NCBI GenBank assembly: GCA_020881915.1
Contig: JAJFPB010000012.1
Coordinates: 620,001 to 684,000, forward strand
Reading direction: 5' to 3'
Source of the DNA: Paramyrothecium sp. XJ0827
Lineage: Eukaryota > Ascomycota > Sordariomycetes > Hypocreales > Stachybotryaceae
DNA length: 64,000 nucleotides
Notes under the pieces: model-generated
What the model was told of the DNA's origin: nothing
Seen by the model: the letters and a program-made list of their open reading frames with translations, nothing else
The model's database searches: none
Program-made: the position numbers and the translations under genes
Shown here: in pieces, positions 52,052 through 63,699 of the stretch
Layout of the letters: every line of letters starts with the position of its first letter
Position numbering within the stretch: the first letter of the stretch is position 1

Positions 52052-53564
52052 ATGTCTGCCATCACTCCTACCACCGCCCCTCCGGCATATGACACTTCCT
52101 CCTCCCGGGAAGAGATCAGCAGCGTGGGTGTCTCCAAGATGGACTCGAAGCCGCCAGCTCAGCAGCCTGGCATGCTTCGGGATGCAGAGATTGGCGAGAT
52201 CAGCGAGGCGGACATTGAGAAGCAGAAGACGGTACAGGGAGATGCCTTCTTCCACCGTCTGGGCTGGAAGCGCCTGACTGTTGTTCTCATCGTCGAGGCC
52301 ATTGCCTTGGGTAGTCTGAGTCTTCCCGGTGCCTTCGCCTCCATTGGTATGGTGGCCGGTGTCGTCCTGACCGTTGGCATGGGCCTCATCGCCATCTACA
52401 CGAGTTACATTGTCGGCCAGGTCAAGCTGGCCTTCCCCCAGGTATCCCATTATGCCGATGCTGGACAGCTCATGATGGGTCGCATTGGTTACGAAGTCGT
52501 CGGCGTCATGTTCGCGCTGCAGCTGACTTTCCTCGTCGCTTCGCACGCCCTGACTGGCACCATCGCTTTCCTGAACATCACGGACAACGCTGCCTGTTCT
52601 ATCGTCTTCGGTGTCGTGTCTGCCATCATCCTCTTGCTCCTCGCGATTCCTCCTTCGTTTGCCGAGGTGGCTATCCTGGGCTACATTGACTTTGTCTCAA
52701 TTCTGCTGGCTATCGGTATTACGGTTATCGCCACCGGCATTCAGGCTGGCGATGCCCCGGGAGGCATGGCTGCCGTAAACTGGTCGGCTTGGCCCAAGGA
52801 GGGTCTCACCTTCGCCGAGGCTTTCATCGCCGTCACCAACATCCTCTTTGCGTACAGCTTCGCTGTGTGCCAGTTCTCTTTCATGGATGAGATGCACACC
52901 CCCAAGGACTTTGTCAAGTCGATCTGGGCACTTGGCCTTATCGAAATCTTTATCTACACCCTCACTGGTGCCCTTGTCTATGCATTCGTCGGCGCCGACG
53001 TCCAGTCACCGGCGCTCCTCTCCGCTGGCACTACTGTGTCGAAGATCGCCTTCGGTGTCGGCTTGCCCGTCATCTTCATCTCTGGCTCCATCAACACCAC
53101 GGTCGTCGGACGCTACATCCACGGTCGCGTGTACAAGGATTCAGTCGTGCGCTTCATCAACACCAAGAAGGGTTGGATCACGTGGCTGCTCCTTGTTACC
53201 GCCATTACGATTATTGCCTGGGTCATTGCTGAGGCTATTCCTTTCTTCTCCGACCTGCTGTCCATCTCGTCTTCGTTGTTCATCTCCGGCTTCACCCTCT
53301 ATTTCCCTGCCATGATGTGGTTCATGTTGATCCGTAAGGGACCATGGTACGCCAAGCATAACATCGTGAAGAGCGTGGTCAACGGCCTCATTTTCCTCAT
53401 TGGCATTGCCACACTGGTTTGTGGAACTTATGCCAGTATCCAGGAGATTGTAAGTGAACTCGTGTTGCCTTTTCTCCCCTTCTACCTGCTAACACATTCC
53501 GCAGATTGACAAGTACAATGACGGCAGCGTCCGTGGAGCGTTCAGCTGTGCGCCAATTGCTTAG
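52052..53564 (+). CDS. mtr: Mtr-type neutral/aromatic amino acid permease (AAAP family)
   Basis: Two exons (52052-53449, 53505-53564) give 485 residues; without splicing the frame would end in an unrelated tail at 53509. The hydrophilic N-terminus (about 70 residues, Pro/Ser/Lys/Glu) is followed by FFHRLGWKRLTVVLIVEAIA, the start of TM1, and LGSLSLPGAFASIGMVAGVV, the conserved TM1-2 region of fungal Mtr-like permeases. About 11 membrane segments can be counted. The C-terminal exon encodes IDKYNDGSVRGAFSCAPIA, the usual Cys-containing end. Plasma-membrane proton symporter of neutral and aromatic amino acids in Neurospora; function here inferred from family. Codon use and promoter suggest strong expression. 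Confidence 0.9.
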
Positions 53565-54178
53565 ACCAGGTCTAAACGTTTGTAAATTTTGTAGAACTGT
53601 GTTCGAGAAGATAGTCATGATATAATGATGTGATGCCTACATTGTCCGTTTCCAGTTTCGTGATGAAAGCAGGCGTGGCAGCCCAAGTACATGATCCAAA
53701 CCGAGCCTCGGCGGGCATATGGCAGAAGTCAGCCCGTGTGCGGTGGGAAATCCATGAGGTAGCACTTGCATGCGTCTCTCGGAATCGTATTCGTAGATGG
53801 AGTGTGCGAATGAAACGGCTCCTGGGAAGTAGGTAGGGGGTATTTCAGGCTGTATACTGTTGATATCCAGTATTCTTGAGTTGATTACACAAATAGAATC
53901 CCCGCATGTTATCTGGCATGGATTACTATCGTTGCCTCATGGCAGCCAATGATGGTCTCGGTCAGCTCCCAGGTTGTTATTATGTAATTTCCACGTCAGT
54001 GCAGTCCTCCCTGGTCTAACAATTTGAGTCTGTCGTGAAACCTTCTAATCATCTCAAACAAACCAGGCAAACAAACATCTCCATCGCTCTACATCCTTCG
54101 CCATCCTTGTTAACCCATCAGATCCAGTCTTTTGCCGCCCTCTTCATTCGGGTTTGGCATTTTAAAGTGGCTCGAAAC
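53565..54178. other. Intergenic
   Basis: Permease 3' end and region upstream of the kinase-like gene. No gene seen. Confidence 0.5.
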
Positions 54179-55423
54179 ATGATTGAGGAGGAGTGGAGAT
54201 ATTTTGCTCCCAGTGGTGATCTTACGCCGGGTGGGCCTAGCACATGGCACGTCCTTGACTGGGATCAACGACGTATCATCTCTGTTACTATGAATGAAGA
54301 GCAAGAGAGTGAAGACACTGCTATCGAGTATCTCATGAAGTATATTGATGCTCTAGGACCTAACGTCTACGCAATTCATCTATCCGAGGACGGCGACTTA
54401 ATATCCGTCTCCACTGACCCTAAAGATGATGAGATGACTTGCGTGTACTATCCTCCGCTGCAAACGCTAGCTGAAAATGCCAAAACTGTGCTCCGTTCAG
54501 AGCTAGTTGAATTGGATCGACTCACACCGAATGTTGACATTGTTTCCTATCCATCGTGCACCGACGCAGCCGAGACAAGAAGAGTGGTTTTCAAGTACTA
54601 CCTCCTTTTTCAGTTCCTTGATCGGCTATGGCACGAACTCAACTTGTGGATGCGTCTGGCCCCGGCATCCACATCTCGTGCCATTCGACCGGGTTGTGCT
54701 TGACGAGTTGCATGGCCACGTCGTTGGCTTTACGAGCCTTTTTATCCCTGGCGGTACCTTGAGTGAGAACAAATCACGCGTGTTCAAGTTGGACTGGCTT
54801 CGGCAATTGATCCGCGTTGTTGATGACCTCAATCTCAAGCACGGTATTGCCCATCAGGATATTGCGGCCAGGAATCTCTCATCAATCCCGACACAGACGA
54901 GCTTATGCTATTCGACTTTAATTACAGTGCCCGAATTGGCGGCACTGGCTATGACGGGGACCGCAATGATGTGAAAGGCGTTACATTTACGCTTTATGAA
55001 ATTGTTACTCGCGATTCACATTACCGGATGATACCTCACTACGAACAAAACCCAGCCGACGTGGAGGGGTTGCAGGAGTGGGTACAGCATCCCGATGTCA
55101 AGCTTGACCATCCTGTGCATGAATACCGACAGGTGTTGGATGAGTGGGCAAAGAGGAGACGGGAAGGCAAGCAGATTGCAATTTACACAGAGGCACCGGA
55201 GTACATTGACTGGCCAGACTTTTCGAAACCGCCACCGGAGGATCAGATATTTGATGATGGCATGGGAAACTCCACTGTTGTTCGAGCGGTTATCTTGACC
55301 AAGATGCGTCGAGAGCAAGCGAAAGGAAGTGCAGTGTTGCACCGGGAGCGCCCTGCGCAAAGAAAGCTTGGGAACGGGGATCGCGTGCTTGCCAATGGGC
55401 AATTTGCGAGCATGGCAAGTTAA
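54179..55423 (+). pseudogene. Kinase-like gene with two compensating frameshifts
   Basis: From the ATG at 54179 (MIEEEWRYFAPSGDLTPGG) the frame runs to about 54657, where an extra base shifts it (LWMRL, then PRHPHLVPFDRVVLDE in the next frame). Near 54877 a missing base restores the first frame (HQDIAARNL, then INPDTDELMLFDFNYSARIG). Together they spell a fungal protein-kinase-like protein of about 415 residues with catalytic loop HQDIAARN and a DFN in place of DFG. The two shifts are opposite, so the ends are in the same frame. This could be a recent pseudogene or two sequence errors. The N-terminal 150 residues are not kinase-like. Confidence 0.6.
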
Positions 55424-55900
55424 GTGCTGTCGGTTGCAGAGATTGGGAGCAAGTCGGCTATCACACTTTTCTTATGACAATGTGACCTCTGCTCTTGAGA
55501 AGACTGTCTCGTCAACCTTCTGAATTGCATTATGATTTGCCATGAAGCCCTAGGCATAGACCCTCGAGTAATTTGAACAGTTAAAACTGCCTATCCTCAT
55601 TCTCACATCAGGAAGCCCTTCCCAGACACTCAACCTCACCAGCCGCCAAACCCCGTCCTGCATCATTCAAAGGAAAAGTTTGATTTGATTTCACAAGTTG
55701 ATATTCAAAAGTATTGAAACAAAGAATTTTGCAAGCGTTCTAATAGCCATACAACTCAACGGTTCAAATCGGGGGTATATTCAGAAACACGCGCTCAAGC
55801 AGTTGCGGCCTCTATCCACTGCCGTGGCCTGGTATAAAAATGGGCAAGAAAAAAGGCAAAAGAGGGAAGAGCAAGAAACAAGAAGAGACATTACCGATGG
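55424..55900. other. Intergenic between convergent genes
   Basis: No gene seen. Confidence 0.5.
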
Positions 55901-57181
55901 CTATGCATCCAAATACCCAGTCTTCGTCCTCCCCAGCTTCCATATGCCATCGCACACCCAGCTCCCGTGCTGAAAGGTCCACAGGAAGTTTGGTATCCCC
56001 TGGAAGCGCGACTTGTGCGCCTTGGACGGCCATCCCATCTGCGCCCACAGGTCTTGCCATTGCAAAGACACGGGGGTCCGGTCCGGCCACCGCGGCGGCG
56101 GCGGCTGCCTGAGCCCGTGCTCGTCGAAGCACTCGGCCACCTTGACCCAGTGCTCCTTGTTCTTGAGGTTGTGGACCGCGATTGTGTCGCGGCTCCCGAT
56201 GGCGTGCATGATGGCATCGCCGTTTGTCTTTTCCCTAGCCCAGGCAGTTCCGTCTCCGCGAGAATCCCTATCGTCGTAGTCGAACTTCTCTGAACCCTTA
56301 AAATTGATAAAGTTGGCCATCTCCCTTCCCTTCAGTAGCAGGCTTGCCACGGCCATGTCCTCTCCCGTAACCACGTTGAACCGATCCTGCAGAGACACCA
56401 GGAGCTCCACCATGTCCCATGTGACCGTGTACATGGAGCCGTGGGCAAAGACGAGATCCCAAGAACGAGTGTAGTAAAGCTCCCCAATCACAGTGCGCTC
56501 GATGGCGGCCTTCATGGTGCCAGTCGAGTTAGATAGGTTAGGCTCAAGGTATTTATCCCAAAATAACCGTGCGTTGAGCCATAGGTCCGTGTCCATCTTG
56601 GACACAAACTCGTACTTCCTACCCGACTCCACGAGCCACCTGTAGAATTCAAGCGTCTTGACTGTGTTGGCGGTAATGTCATCCTCCTGCAACCGATCCA
56701 GTACAATCATGTCGCCGAAGGTGCTGTTCTCCTTGGCCACTAGATCTGTCCACTGGCCCGGGTTGGACACGACGAACCTTCCGTCAAAGGGCACGTCGTT
56801 GAAGAGCTGCATCCACGTGGACCTGATGAGCATGCGATGCTCGGTGTCCGCGGCAGCGCAGATGACAGCGGCCAGCCATGGCCGTTGCTCACCACCATCG
56901 CCGCGGGACACTGTCATTGGTGAGTAAGGGAATGGGTTAGGCGGCTGAATGAACTGAGGCTGCTCATCGACAATCTTGCCATGGACGACAGTCCCCGAGT
57001 TGGGCGGGGTGAAGGGCGCATGGTGAGTACGACGATGGCCTCGTTGGGTCAGACTGAGGGCGGATATGGCTGAAGCCAGGAGGCACAGGCCGAGTAAGCG
57101 CAGCCACCGCCTGGAGGTAGACGCGTAGCGTGAGGGGATCCCAGGCGCAGAGTGAAGCGCGTGCAGGTTCTTGCTGGACAT
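55901..57181 (-). CDS. GT31-family glycosyltransferase, type II membrane protein
   Basis: 426 residues from the ATG at 57181. The frame is open 136 codons further up, but that part is GC-rich with no family match. A short cytoplasmic tail precedes one hydrophobic anchor (LRLLGLCLLASAISALSL, about residues 30-47), as in Golgi glycosyltransferases. The catalytic domain has AVICAAADTEHRMLIRSTWM, the GT31 acceptor-side block, FVSKMDTDLWLNARLFWD with the DxD motif (metal/UDP-sugar), and VVTGEDMAVASLLL with the conserved ED. GT31 enzymes add beta-1,3-linked Gal or GlcNAc. Lumenal orientation is predicted. No intron needed. Confidence 0.85.
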   Translation of the reverse strand: MSSKNLHALHSAPGIPSRYASTSRRWLRLLGLCLLASAISALSLTQRGHRRTHHAPFTPPNSGTVVHGKIVDEQPQFIQPPNPFPYSPMTVSRGDGGEQRPWLAAVICAAADTEHRMLIRSTWMQLFNDVPFDGRFVVSNPGQWTDLVAKENSTFGDMIVLDRLQEDDITANTVKTLEFYRWLVESGRKYEFVSKMDTDLWLNARLFWDKYLEPNLSNSTGTMKAAIERTVIGELYYTRSWDLVFAHGSMYTVTWDMVELLVSLQDRFNVVTGEDMAVASLLLKGREMANFINFKGSEKFDYDDRDSRGDGTAWAREKTNGDAIMHAIGSRDTIAVHNLKNKEHWVKVAECFDEHGLRQPPPPRWPDRTPVSLQWQDLWAQMGWPSKAHKSRFQGIPNFLWTFQHGSWVCDGIWKLGRTKTGYLDA

Positions 57182-58768
57182 CCGGTTGGGCCTGAGGATG
57201 GGCAGGGGGGAGTCGACGGTGGTGTATGTCAAGCGGCACCGCGAACGTTTGGAAGAGCCGGCGGTGGAGACGATGTGATGCCAAGAAGCCGAAAAGAAGA
57301 AGACAGATTTTGTGCGCCGCTTGCCGAAAGTTCGCTTACAGGAAAGAAAGATTAGGAAAATGAATGTAATAAGGAACGGCGAGTAGAGCCTCCAAGGCGA
57401 CATGAGGGACAGAACGAGGGTGAGGCCGCAGAGGGCGCAGAGGGCGCAGCCCAGCACGATCCTCATCACTCCTTTTTCAGGGACTGGGCATTGCTGGTCG
57501 GTGGTGGAGGGTGGTTTTCCGCTATTGGTGAGATTTTCGCATGACTGGCCCGGAGCAGCTCGAGAAGGCTTACTGGCCAATCCTACCAATGAGGCGCGTT
57601 TCTATTGTTGGGTATCACTAGCAGCCCCCCGCGAGACAAGGCGGAACTTTGGAAGGGGGGGGGGAAGGGAAGGAGAAGAAAGAAAGAGAGTTACGTTTCC
57701 CCGAACCGTCCGTCCTCTGCAGGAACAAACGTCTGGGAAAGTCACCTAGCCGGAGTATCCGGATGGGCCAGGCCAGGCAGCCCACATCAGATCAGGCTAG
57801 GCGGAGCATCGGTCAATCACTCAGCAGGGTCCCCGTTTCTGTCTCGCTGTCTGAGGCTCAAGGCGACCAGAAGGCCAAGGGGCTGAAAGGGCTGCCTACG
57901 CCCAGTTGCAGTGGCTCGTGTCGCGAGCCTCTTCGGCCATCAGCCTTCTTGCATTGTCAGATGCGAAAGGGGGTCTCGCAAGCCCCAGCTCGGGTGAAGA
58001 GGCATGCAGAAGCATCCCATCACAGGCTGCGAGCCCCGAATCCGGCCAATCAGCGGGAGCCAGGCCGTCCTGTCAGCACGGCCCGCTCAAGGCCAGCCAA
58101 TCTATCCTCATGCTGTTGGCCGGCAAGGCAGGGGTGTGTGGAACTGCGCCTCCGTGGAGCAGATCCTTGGCGCGAGGCGAGACCTCAGATCACACGTGTG
58201 GCCTTACTCGAAGCGGGAGGGTGCCGATGCTATTTTCATACGTAAGACGCTTTTCATTTCCCCGTTACGACGCCCATGTCTGTTTGGGATGCACCTCACA
58301 GCCAGCCCTATGTTGCACTGCGACAACGCTCTGAAACCAGCTGCAGATGAGATCTATTTTCTAGAATCTCTCGATCGCGCTAAGGAAGGGGAACGGGTAA
58401 GACGCGACGAAGGACAGGACACTTTGGGCCGGCTTGGTGGAGGAGTGGCCACTGTATGAAGGACGTCAGGATGACCGTTACTATCGCCTCGGCCGAGAAG
58501 GGAATTCTACACGCTAACCGAAATTGCGTAATCACCAACCAACGGTCATACGCAACACGCTTCAAATGTTCTGATTGGATGGAGTTCGAGTTGACAATTA
58601 TTAGGCTATACTAAACTAAGAGTTACATTGGTATTTTTGTACAGCAGAAGAAACGTTTCATCCCCTGCAATTCATTCCGTCATGCTTCCAAACATTCATT
58701 GCATCCTTCGCGTTATGCCGATTATATGTAGCTGAAAGACGCTGACGCACAAGAAGAATATAGTACGT
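57182..58768. other. Intergenic, GC-rich then AT-rich, no gene seen
   Basis: 1.6 kb. Contains the promoter of the GT31 gene with a G-run near 57654-57663, and the 3' flank of the Rds1-like gene. Open frames here are GC-driven and unrelated to known families. Confidence 0.5.
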
Positions 58769-60166
58769 TTAACCAGCCTGGTAGGTGGACAGAGCACCGA
58801 CGTGGGGGTTCAGCATCGTCAGGTTGTAGGGCGTCACGTACAGGTCGACGTCGGTCAGGACGAGGAACATGGTGTTGTTGACGGCCGGGTTGCCCTCCCA
58901 GGTGGACGTGTTGGGCTGGAAGGTGTAGCCGGTGCGGTCCTCGAGACTGACGTTGAGCAGCGGCGTGTAGGTGACGTTGAGCTGCGAGACCCAGGCGGCG
59001 AACTTGGGCTGCAGGACGTTGGTCGACGTGACGTAGCTGTTGTTGGGGCCGACGACCTGGCCGGGCGCGTCCCACTGCAGGAAGACCTGGCGGCCCGGGT
59101 ACGACAGCGGGATGCTGCGGTTCTGGCTGACGGCGGCGCTGCAGTCGAGCGTCTTGTCGGTGGCGTTGGCGCACAGCTCGCCCCGGGGGATGCCCTCGGT
59201 GGACAGCGTGTTGGCGGCGTCGCCCAGCGTCTCGTTCCAGACGGCCGAGCCGTTGATGCGCGCCGCGTTGGGCTGGTTCAGGATGTGCAGGGCCGGGAAG
59301 TTCTGCCACACCAGGCGCGTCTGGTTGGACGGGCAGCTGGAGATGTAGGGCGCGAGCAGCGTCCAGGCCCAGCTCTGGGGGATGCCGACCGTGTGCCACT
59401 CGGGCATCGGGAACTGGCCGCCGAACTGGCGGAAGATGAGCTGCTGGCGCGCCTCGACCGTGATGCTCTGCAGCAGGAGCTGGGCCGCCGGGCCCGAGTT
59501 GAGGTGCGGCAGGAAGCCGTAGACGCCGGCCTCGCCCCAGCGCGTGAGCTTCTGGTTGAAGTCGATGTACTCGGGGACGTTGCGCACGGGGTAGTTGTAC
59601 GTGCACTGCTTGGGCGCCTGCGGGCCCAGCATGTTGGAGATGACGGTGGCGTGGCCCACCTCCTGGTTGGCCATGTGCTCGAGCAGGTGGCGGTCCTCGG
59701 CGTTGATGCCGTAGGCCTCGAACTCCTCCTCGGAGAAGGTGGCCAGGCCCCAGTGGAAGAGGTCGAGCTCGATCCACTCCTGGTACAGCGCCAGGGCGAG
59801 CGACTGGTAGTCGAAGTCGCTCTGCACGCGGTACACGGGCGCCGAGCCGTTGGTGCCGATGCCGCCGTTGGGCGTGTACGGCGCGGGTTGGTCGGCGTGC
59901 AGCTCGCCGTCAGCCGGGTAGTCGTAGGCGTCCGGGGCAGGCGGCAGGGCCGCGATGGAGGGCGCCAGCACGTTGGTAGACAAGGCGCCGGTCGTGGTGG
60001 GGTCCGGGCCCGTGTAAGGCCCGTGGGATGTGACGTTGAAGTGCTCGACGGCGGAGGCCGTGACGGTGGGCTCCGAGATGAGCGTCGTCTGGGGCTCGGA
60101 AGCGAATGGAACGGCGTAAGCGCCGTTCACAAGGGCAAGAAGCCCGGCTGACCGCAGCAACGACAT
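58769..60166 (-). CDS. Rds1-like stress/sexual-development protein, ferritin-like, secreted
   Basis: 465 residues, one exon. Signal peptide MSLLRSAGLLALVNGAYA, then about 90 Pro/Thr-rich residues. The ferritin-like domain (DYQSLALALYQEWIELDLFH, then LLEHMANQEVGHATVISNML, with ExxH-type metal-binding residues) has the order of the fungal Rds1/LsdA group. The C-terminal half is rich in N-glycosylation sequons (NQT, NGS, NET, NAT, NRS, NNS, NVT, NVS, NTS, NNT, NLT). Family members are linked to nutrient stress and sexual development; chemistry unproven. A TATAAG box lies at about 60281 (minus orientation). Third codon positions are almost all G/C, which creates a long antisense open frame. Confidence 0.88.
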   Translation of the reverse strand: MSLLRSAGLLALVNGAYAVPFASEPQTTLISEPTVTASAVEHFNVTSHGPYTGPDPTTTGALSTNVLAPSIAALPPAPDAYDYPADGELHADQPAPYTPNGGIGTNGSAPVYRVQSDFDYQSLALALYQEWIELDLFHWGLATFSEEEFEAYGINAEDRHLLEHMANQEVGHATVISNMLGPQAPKQCTYNYPVRNVPEYIDFNQKLTRWGEAGVYGFLPHLNSGPAAQLLLQSITVEARQQLIFRQFGGQFPMPEWHTVGIPQSWAWTLLAPYISSCPSNQTRLVWQNFPALHILNQPNAARINGSAVWNETLGDAANTLSTEGIPRGELCANATDKTLDCSAAVSQNRSIPLSYPGRQVFLQWDAPGQVVGPNNSYVTSTNVLQPKFAAWVSQLNVTYTPLLNVSLEDRTGYTFQPNTSTWEGNPAVNNTMFLVLTDVDLYVTPYNLTMLNPHVGALSTYQAG

Positions 60167-61780
60167 CGTTTGTGTCGAAAAGGGTGTGAAGGGGATTGTC
60201 TAGTGTCCCGGATACCGATCCTATGCTCTGTCTTGTTGATCCTGGGAACAGTCCTGCTTGGATGGCGATATCTGGCGACTTATAAGCATGACCGGCGCGC
60301 CCACCGCCCCCTGGCTTTCTAACATTCCGAGGTCCGGCTCACGTCTTCGATGGTTGAATCATGACCAAGCCGGTGATTGCATATCGTCATAGAAGAACAC
60401 AGCTTTCTTGCGGTGGCCGAGACGCTTTGCGCCGCTGGTCGTCGTATTCATGTCGTCATACAAGCGAGTGTTCTTCGGGACTGGGTCCAACAGGCCGGCA
60501 GATGTGAGAACGAACTTTTTCTTCCTCTCCCCACGGCAGTAGACAGAAGCGGCAGGGGTCTCATGAGGGTTTATTCCCATGCTTTCCGGGCCCATGTGTT
60601 GGCGTAATCGATGTGGTTGGGCGGCGAACGGCGCGGAGGAAAAGTCGCGGGTTGTTGTATGACATCAAGAGTTGTCATGCCTCAAGAGTTTGCGGACCCC
60701 CCAGTGGATGTTGATGTCCAGATTGGGCAATATGGCTCCAATAAAAGAACGGTAGCTGGACAAGGATGGAAGAAACCGTCCGTACTAGATGCGATGGCAC
60801 CCGTTTAGTGATGAGTTTATCGTCCCGGGGTTTGCTTTTGCAAGATGCGGGTGCCGGACACAACGAGACCGCTGCAGGGGCTGGAGCAGGGATTGAGCCT
60901 CGCCTTTTGACGATGAGGAGCCCCGATGCAGATTAGCCGGCTCTGTCTGCTTGGATCGGATCTAGATTGACCGATCTGAGACTCGGAATCGGCACTTGAC
61001 AAATCTCGCCAGGCACCAGTTCGTCCGGTCTTGGACGTCAAAGGAGGCTCTCTCCGGACTCGGTCCGTAGTGGTGGCGTAATACACTTGGCCAGGCCTAC
61101 CCTACACCCGGTTGATGATGGAGTGGTGTTGTGGTGTTTGTACACTCACCATTGACTGTATTTCTAATGATGTAGAAACTACCGCAGAAGAGTATGTCAT
61201 TCTTTGAGCCAAATTTCTCTTCGTGTTGATTACTCAAGTGGGGTGTGTCATTTGCTAAAAATCGAGAGATTTGAGGGTGACAGCTGAGTGTCAAGTAGAT
61301 GTTGTGAGTGTTGTAATATCTTCCGACTACCACGCACAAAGAAATAAACCATACACTTTTTCGCCCAAAAAGATGAGAACCACACATTTCCGTAGATTGT
61401 TCTGCAAAACCTCAACCTGTTACTCAATACCAACTGTATTAACCATGCTGCAGCACTCTTGAAGGTTCCCAGACTGGGCTCCGCATCAAGCAGTCCTTAT
61501 CGCGCAAGCACTCCTCTACTTTTATCTTATCTTATCGACAATGGAATTTTTTCGCATTTTCCCAAGTGTGCCGCAATCAAAAGACAATCAACCCCACGTT
61601 GGCCGACGACCTTCCTATGCGATAAACGTCAAGAACCTGCACTGGAACCTGCAAACAGCGCCTGGCATACCGATTTGACCACCGCACCGTGGCGCACATT
61701 GCCTCGCGATCACCGCAGGCATTCCTCACCCACGCTCCCCCAGGCCTGGCTGCGCGCAGGCGACCCTGACAGCCACAGCC
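60167..61780. other. Divergent intergenic region, Rds1-like / nob1
   Basis: 1.6 kb with the promoters of both genes. A TATA-like element for the Rds1-like gene lies near 60281. No further gene seen. Confidence 0.5.
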
Positions 61781-63265
61781 ATGGCTACCCCTCCTCCCGC
61801 TGCGTCCCACACCGCCGACGCTACGGCACCCGAGCCCTCCGGCAAGCCGATTCACAGCCTCGTCCTCGACACCGGCCCTCTGATCAAGAACGACCCCCCC
61901 GTCAGCGTCCTCATTGCAAAGGCTGAGCAGCTCTACATCCTCCCCAACGTCGTCTCCGAGATCCGCGATGCCGCCACGCGCTCCCGCGTCGAGACTACCC
62001 TCCTCCCCTTCGTCACGGTCCGGTCGCCCAAGCCCGACAGCATCAAGTTCATCACAGGCTTTGCCAGGAAGACGGGAGACCTGTCCGTGCTGAGCCGTCC
62101 GGATATAGAGGTCCTGGCGCTGGGCTACGAGCTGGAGTGCGAGCGCAATGGCGGCGACTGGCGGCTAAGGAACACCCCTGGACAGAAGAGGCTGAACGGC
62201 CGGCCAGGACAGGGCGACGACGCGGCGAAGACCGAGGCGGAAAACGTCGAGAGCGCAGAGACAAAGGAATCGGGAGCAGCCGTCGAGGGTGCCACCGAGA
62301 ACCCCACTGCCGAGGAGGCATCGCCGGCTGAGGGAGCGGCCCCAGAAGCCACAGACTCGGCACAATCACTAGACGCAAAGATGGAGAAGCTGGAGCTTGG
62401 AAACGGAGATAACACAAAGACAGACGCCAAGATTGAAGTGCCTTCAACAGAAGCACCAGCAACAGAGGGCGCCGGGCCCTTGGTGGACGGCGAAAAGGCA
62501 GATGAGACAGTCGCGCGCGAGGAGGCGGCGGAGGCGGCCGTCGTCGAGACCGTTGACACGCAACCCGACAACACCAACAACCAAGAGGCCGAGGAGGAGG
62601 ATGACGACGACGAGGACGGCTGGATCACGCCGTCCAACCTCAAGAAGCACCAGGCCAAGGACGGCAACGGGTCGACGCCGACGCAGCCGGCGGCGCAGAA
62701 GACGCTGCAGGCGGCCATCCTGACGTCCGACTACGCGATGCAGAACGTGGCGCTGCGGATCAACCTCAACCTGGTGGCGCCGTCGCTGGCGCGCATCACG
62801 CAGCTCAAGACGTGGGTGCTGCGGTGCCACGGGTGCTTCACGGTGACGCGCGACATGGGCCGGCAGTTCTGCCCGTCGTGCGGGCAGCCGACGCTCACGC
62901 GGACGAGCTGCTCGACCGACGACCGCGGGCAGTTCCGGCTGCACCTCAAGCGCAACTTCCAGTGGAACAACCGCGGCAACGTCTACAGCGTGCCCAAGCC
63001 CGTCCACGGCTCCGCCCACGGCCGCCTGCACAAGAACGCCCCCGGCGCCAACCCGGGCGGCAAGAACGGCTGGGGCCGCGACCTCATCCTCGCCGAGGAC
63101 CAGAAGGAGTTCGTCCGCGCCGGCGACGAGCAGCGCCGCGCCCGCAGGAGGGACCTCATGGACGAGGACTACCTGCCGGGCATCCTGACGGGCGACCGCA
63201 GGGACGCCGGGGGCAGGATCCGCGTCGGCGCAGGGCGCAACATCAACTCGAGGAAGAAGAGGTAG
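61781..63265 (+). CDS. nob1: Nob1, endonuclease of 20S pre-rRNA (PIN domain plus zinc ribbon)
   Basis: 494 residues, one exon. N-terminal PIN domain: HSLVLDTGPLIKN (first catalytic Asp), YILPNVVSEIRD (Glu), then VLSRPDIEVLALGYELE (third acidic site). A long acidic low-complexity linker (about residues 140-300) follows. Then comes the Nob1 zinc ribbon LRCHGCFTVTRD...FCPSCGQPTLTR with four Cys, and a C-terminal basic region ending NINSRKKR. Family function: final cleavage of 20S to 18S rRNA in the cytoplasm, within pre-40S particles. Convergent with nop10, which also acts in ribosome formation. Confidence 0.96.
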   Translation: MATPPPAASHTADATAPEPSGKPIHSLVLDTGPLIKNDPPVSVLIAKAEQLYILPNVVSEIRDAATRSRVETTLLPFVTVRSPKPDSIKFITGFARKTGDLSVLSRPDIEVLALGYELECERNGGDWRLRNTPGQKRLNGRPGQGDDAAKTEAENVESAETKESGAAVEGATENPTAEEASPAEGAAPEATDSAQSLDAKMEKLELGNGDNTKTDAKIEVPSTEAPATEGAGPLVDGEKADETVAREEAAEAAVVETVDTQPDNTNNQEAEEEDDDDEDGWITPSNLKKHQAKDGNGSTPTQPAAQKTLQAAILTSDYAMQNVALRINLNLVAPSLARITQLKTWVLRCHGCFTVTRDMGRQFCPSCGQPTLTRTSCSTDDRGQFRLHLKRNFQWNNRGNVYSVPKPVHGSAHGRLHKNAPGANPGGKNGWGRDLILAEDQKEFVRAGDEQRRARRRDLMDEDYLPGILTGDRRDAGGRIRVGAGRNINSRKKR

Positions 63266-63699
63266 ATAGGCGATGGCTGAAGCCAAAAAGACCAAAAAAG
63301 AAGAGTAAAAAGGGGGAGGAAAAAAAAGAGAGCAGCAGTGCAGATATCGGGCCACGGAGTTTTTTACGAGATGGAAAATAAAATCAATGTGAATTTTTTT
63401 ATAAAAAGAATCTGACTGAACGCGCGCGCCTCCCGTCTCTGCCATCATTGTCTCCTCGACGGACCAGAAAACCGCAAGCCACCGCACGTCAGAGCCCCCT
63501 CTCGTCCCAACGCCGGGTTCAAGTAAAAAGAGTTTTCCACGGAACGCCAATAGTACCCAATGCTTCTTATCTTTCTCCCCCTGGGTGACCACCACGACCC
63601 ATCCCATCAATCCATCTCCCCTCCACTAGTCCCGGTCCTAGCCACCCCGATCGTATACATCCATTGAGGTCAAATCGCTGTGCTGCGGAAATTGGATCA
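63266..63699. other. Shared 3' flank of nob1 and nop10
   Basis: Intergenic between convergent genes; A-rich, no gene seen. Confidence 0.6.

Noticed and set aside
57182..57589. 136-codon upstream extension of the GT31 gene
   Set aside because: Would place two extra hydrophobic stretches before the normal type II anchor and shows no family match.
58802..60151. 449-codon open frame on the plus strand
   Set aside because: Exact antisense of the Rds1-like gene. It arises from its G/C third positions and has a low-complexity Val/Gly/Arg/Asp composition with no motif.
62444..63610. 388-codon open frame on the minus strand
   Set aside because: Antisense of nob1; low-complexity Val/Leu/Arg content.
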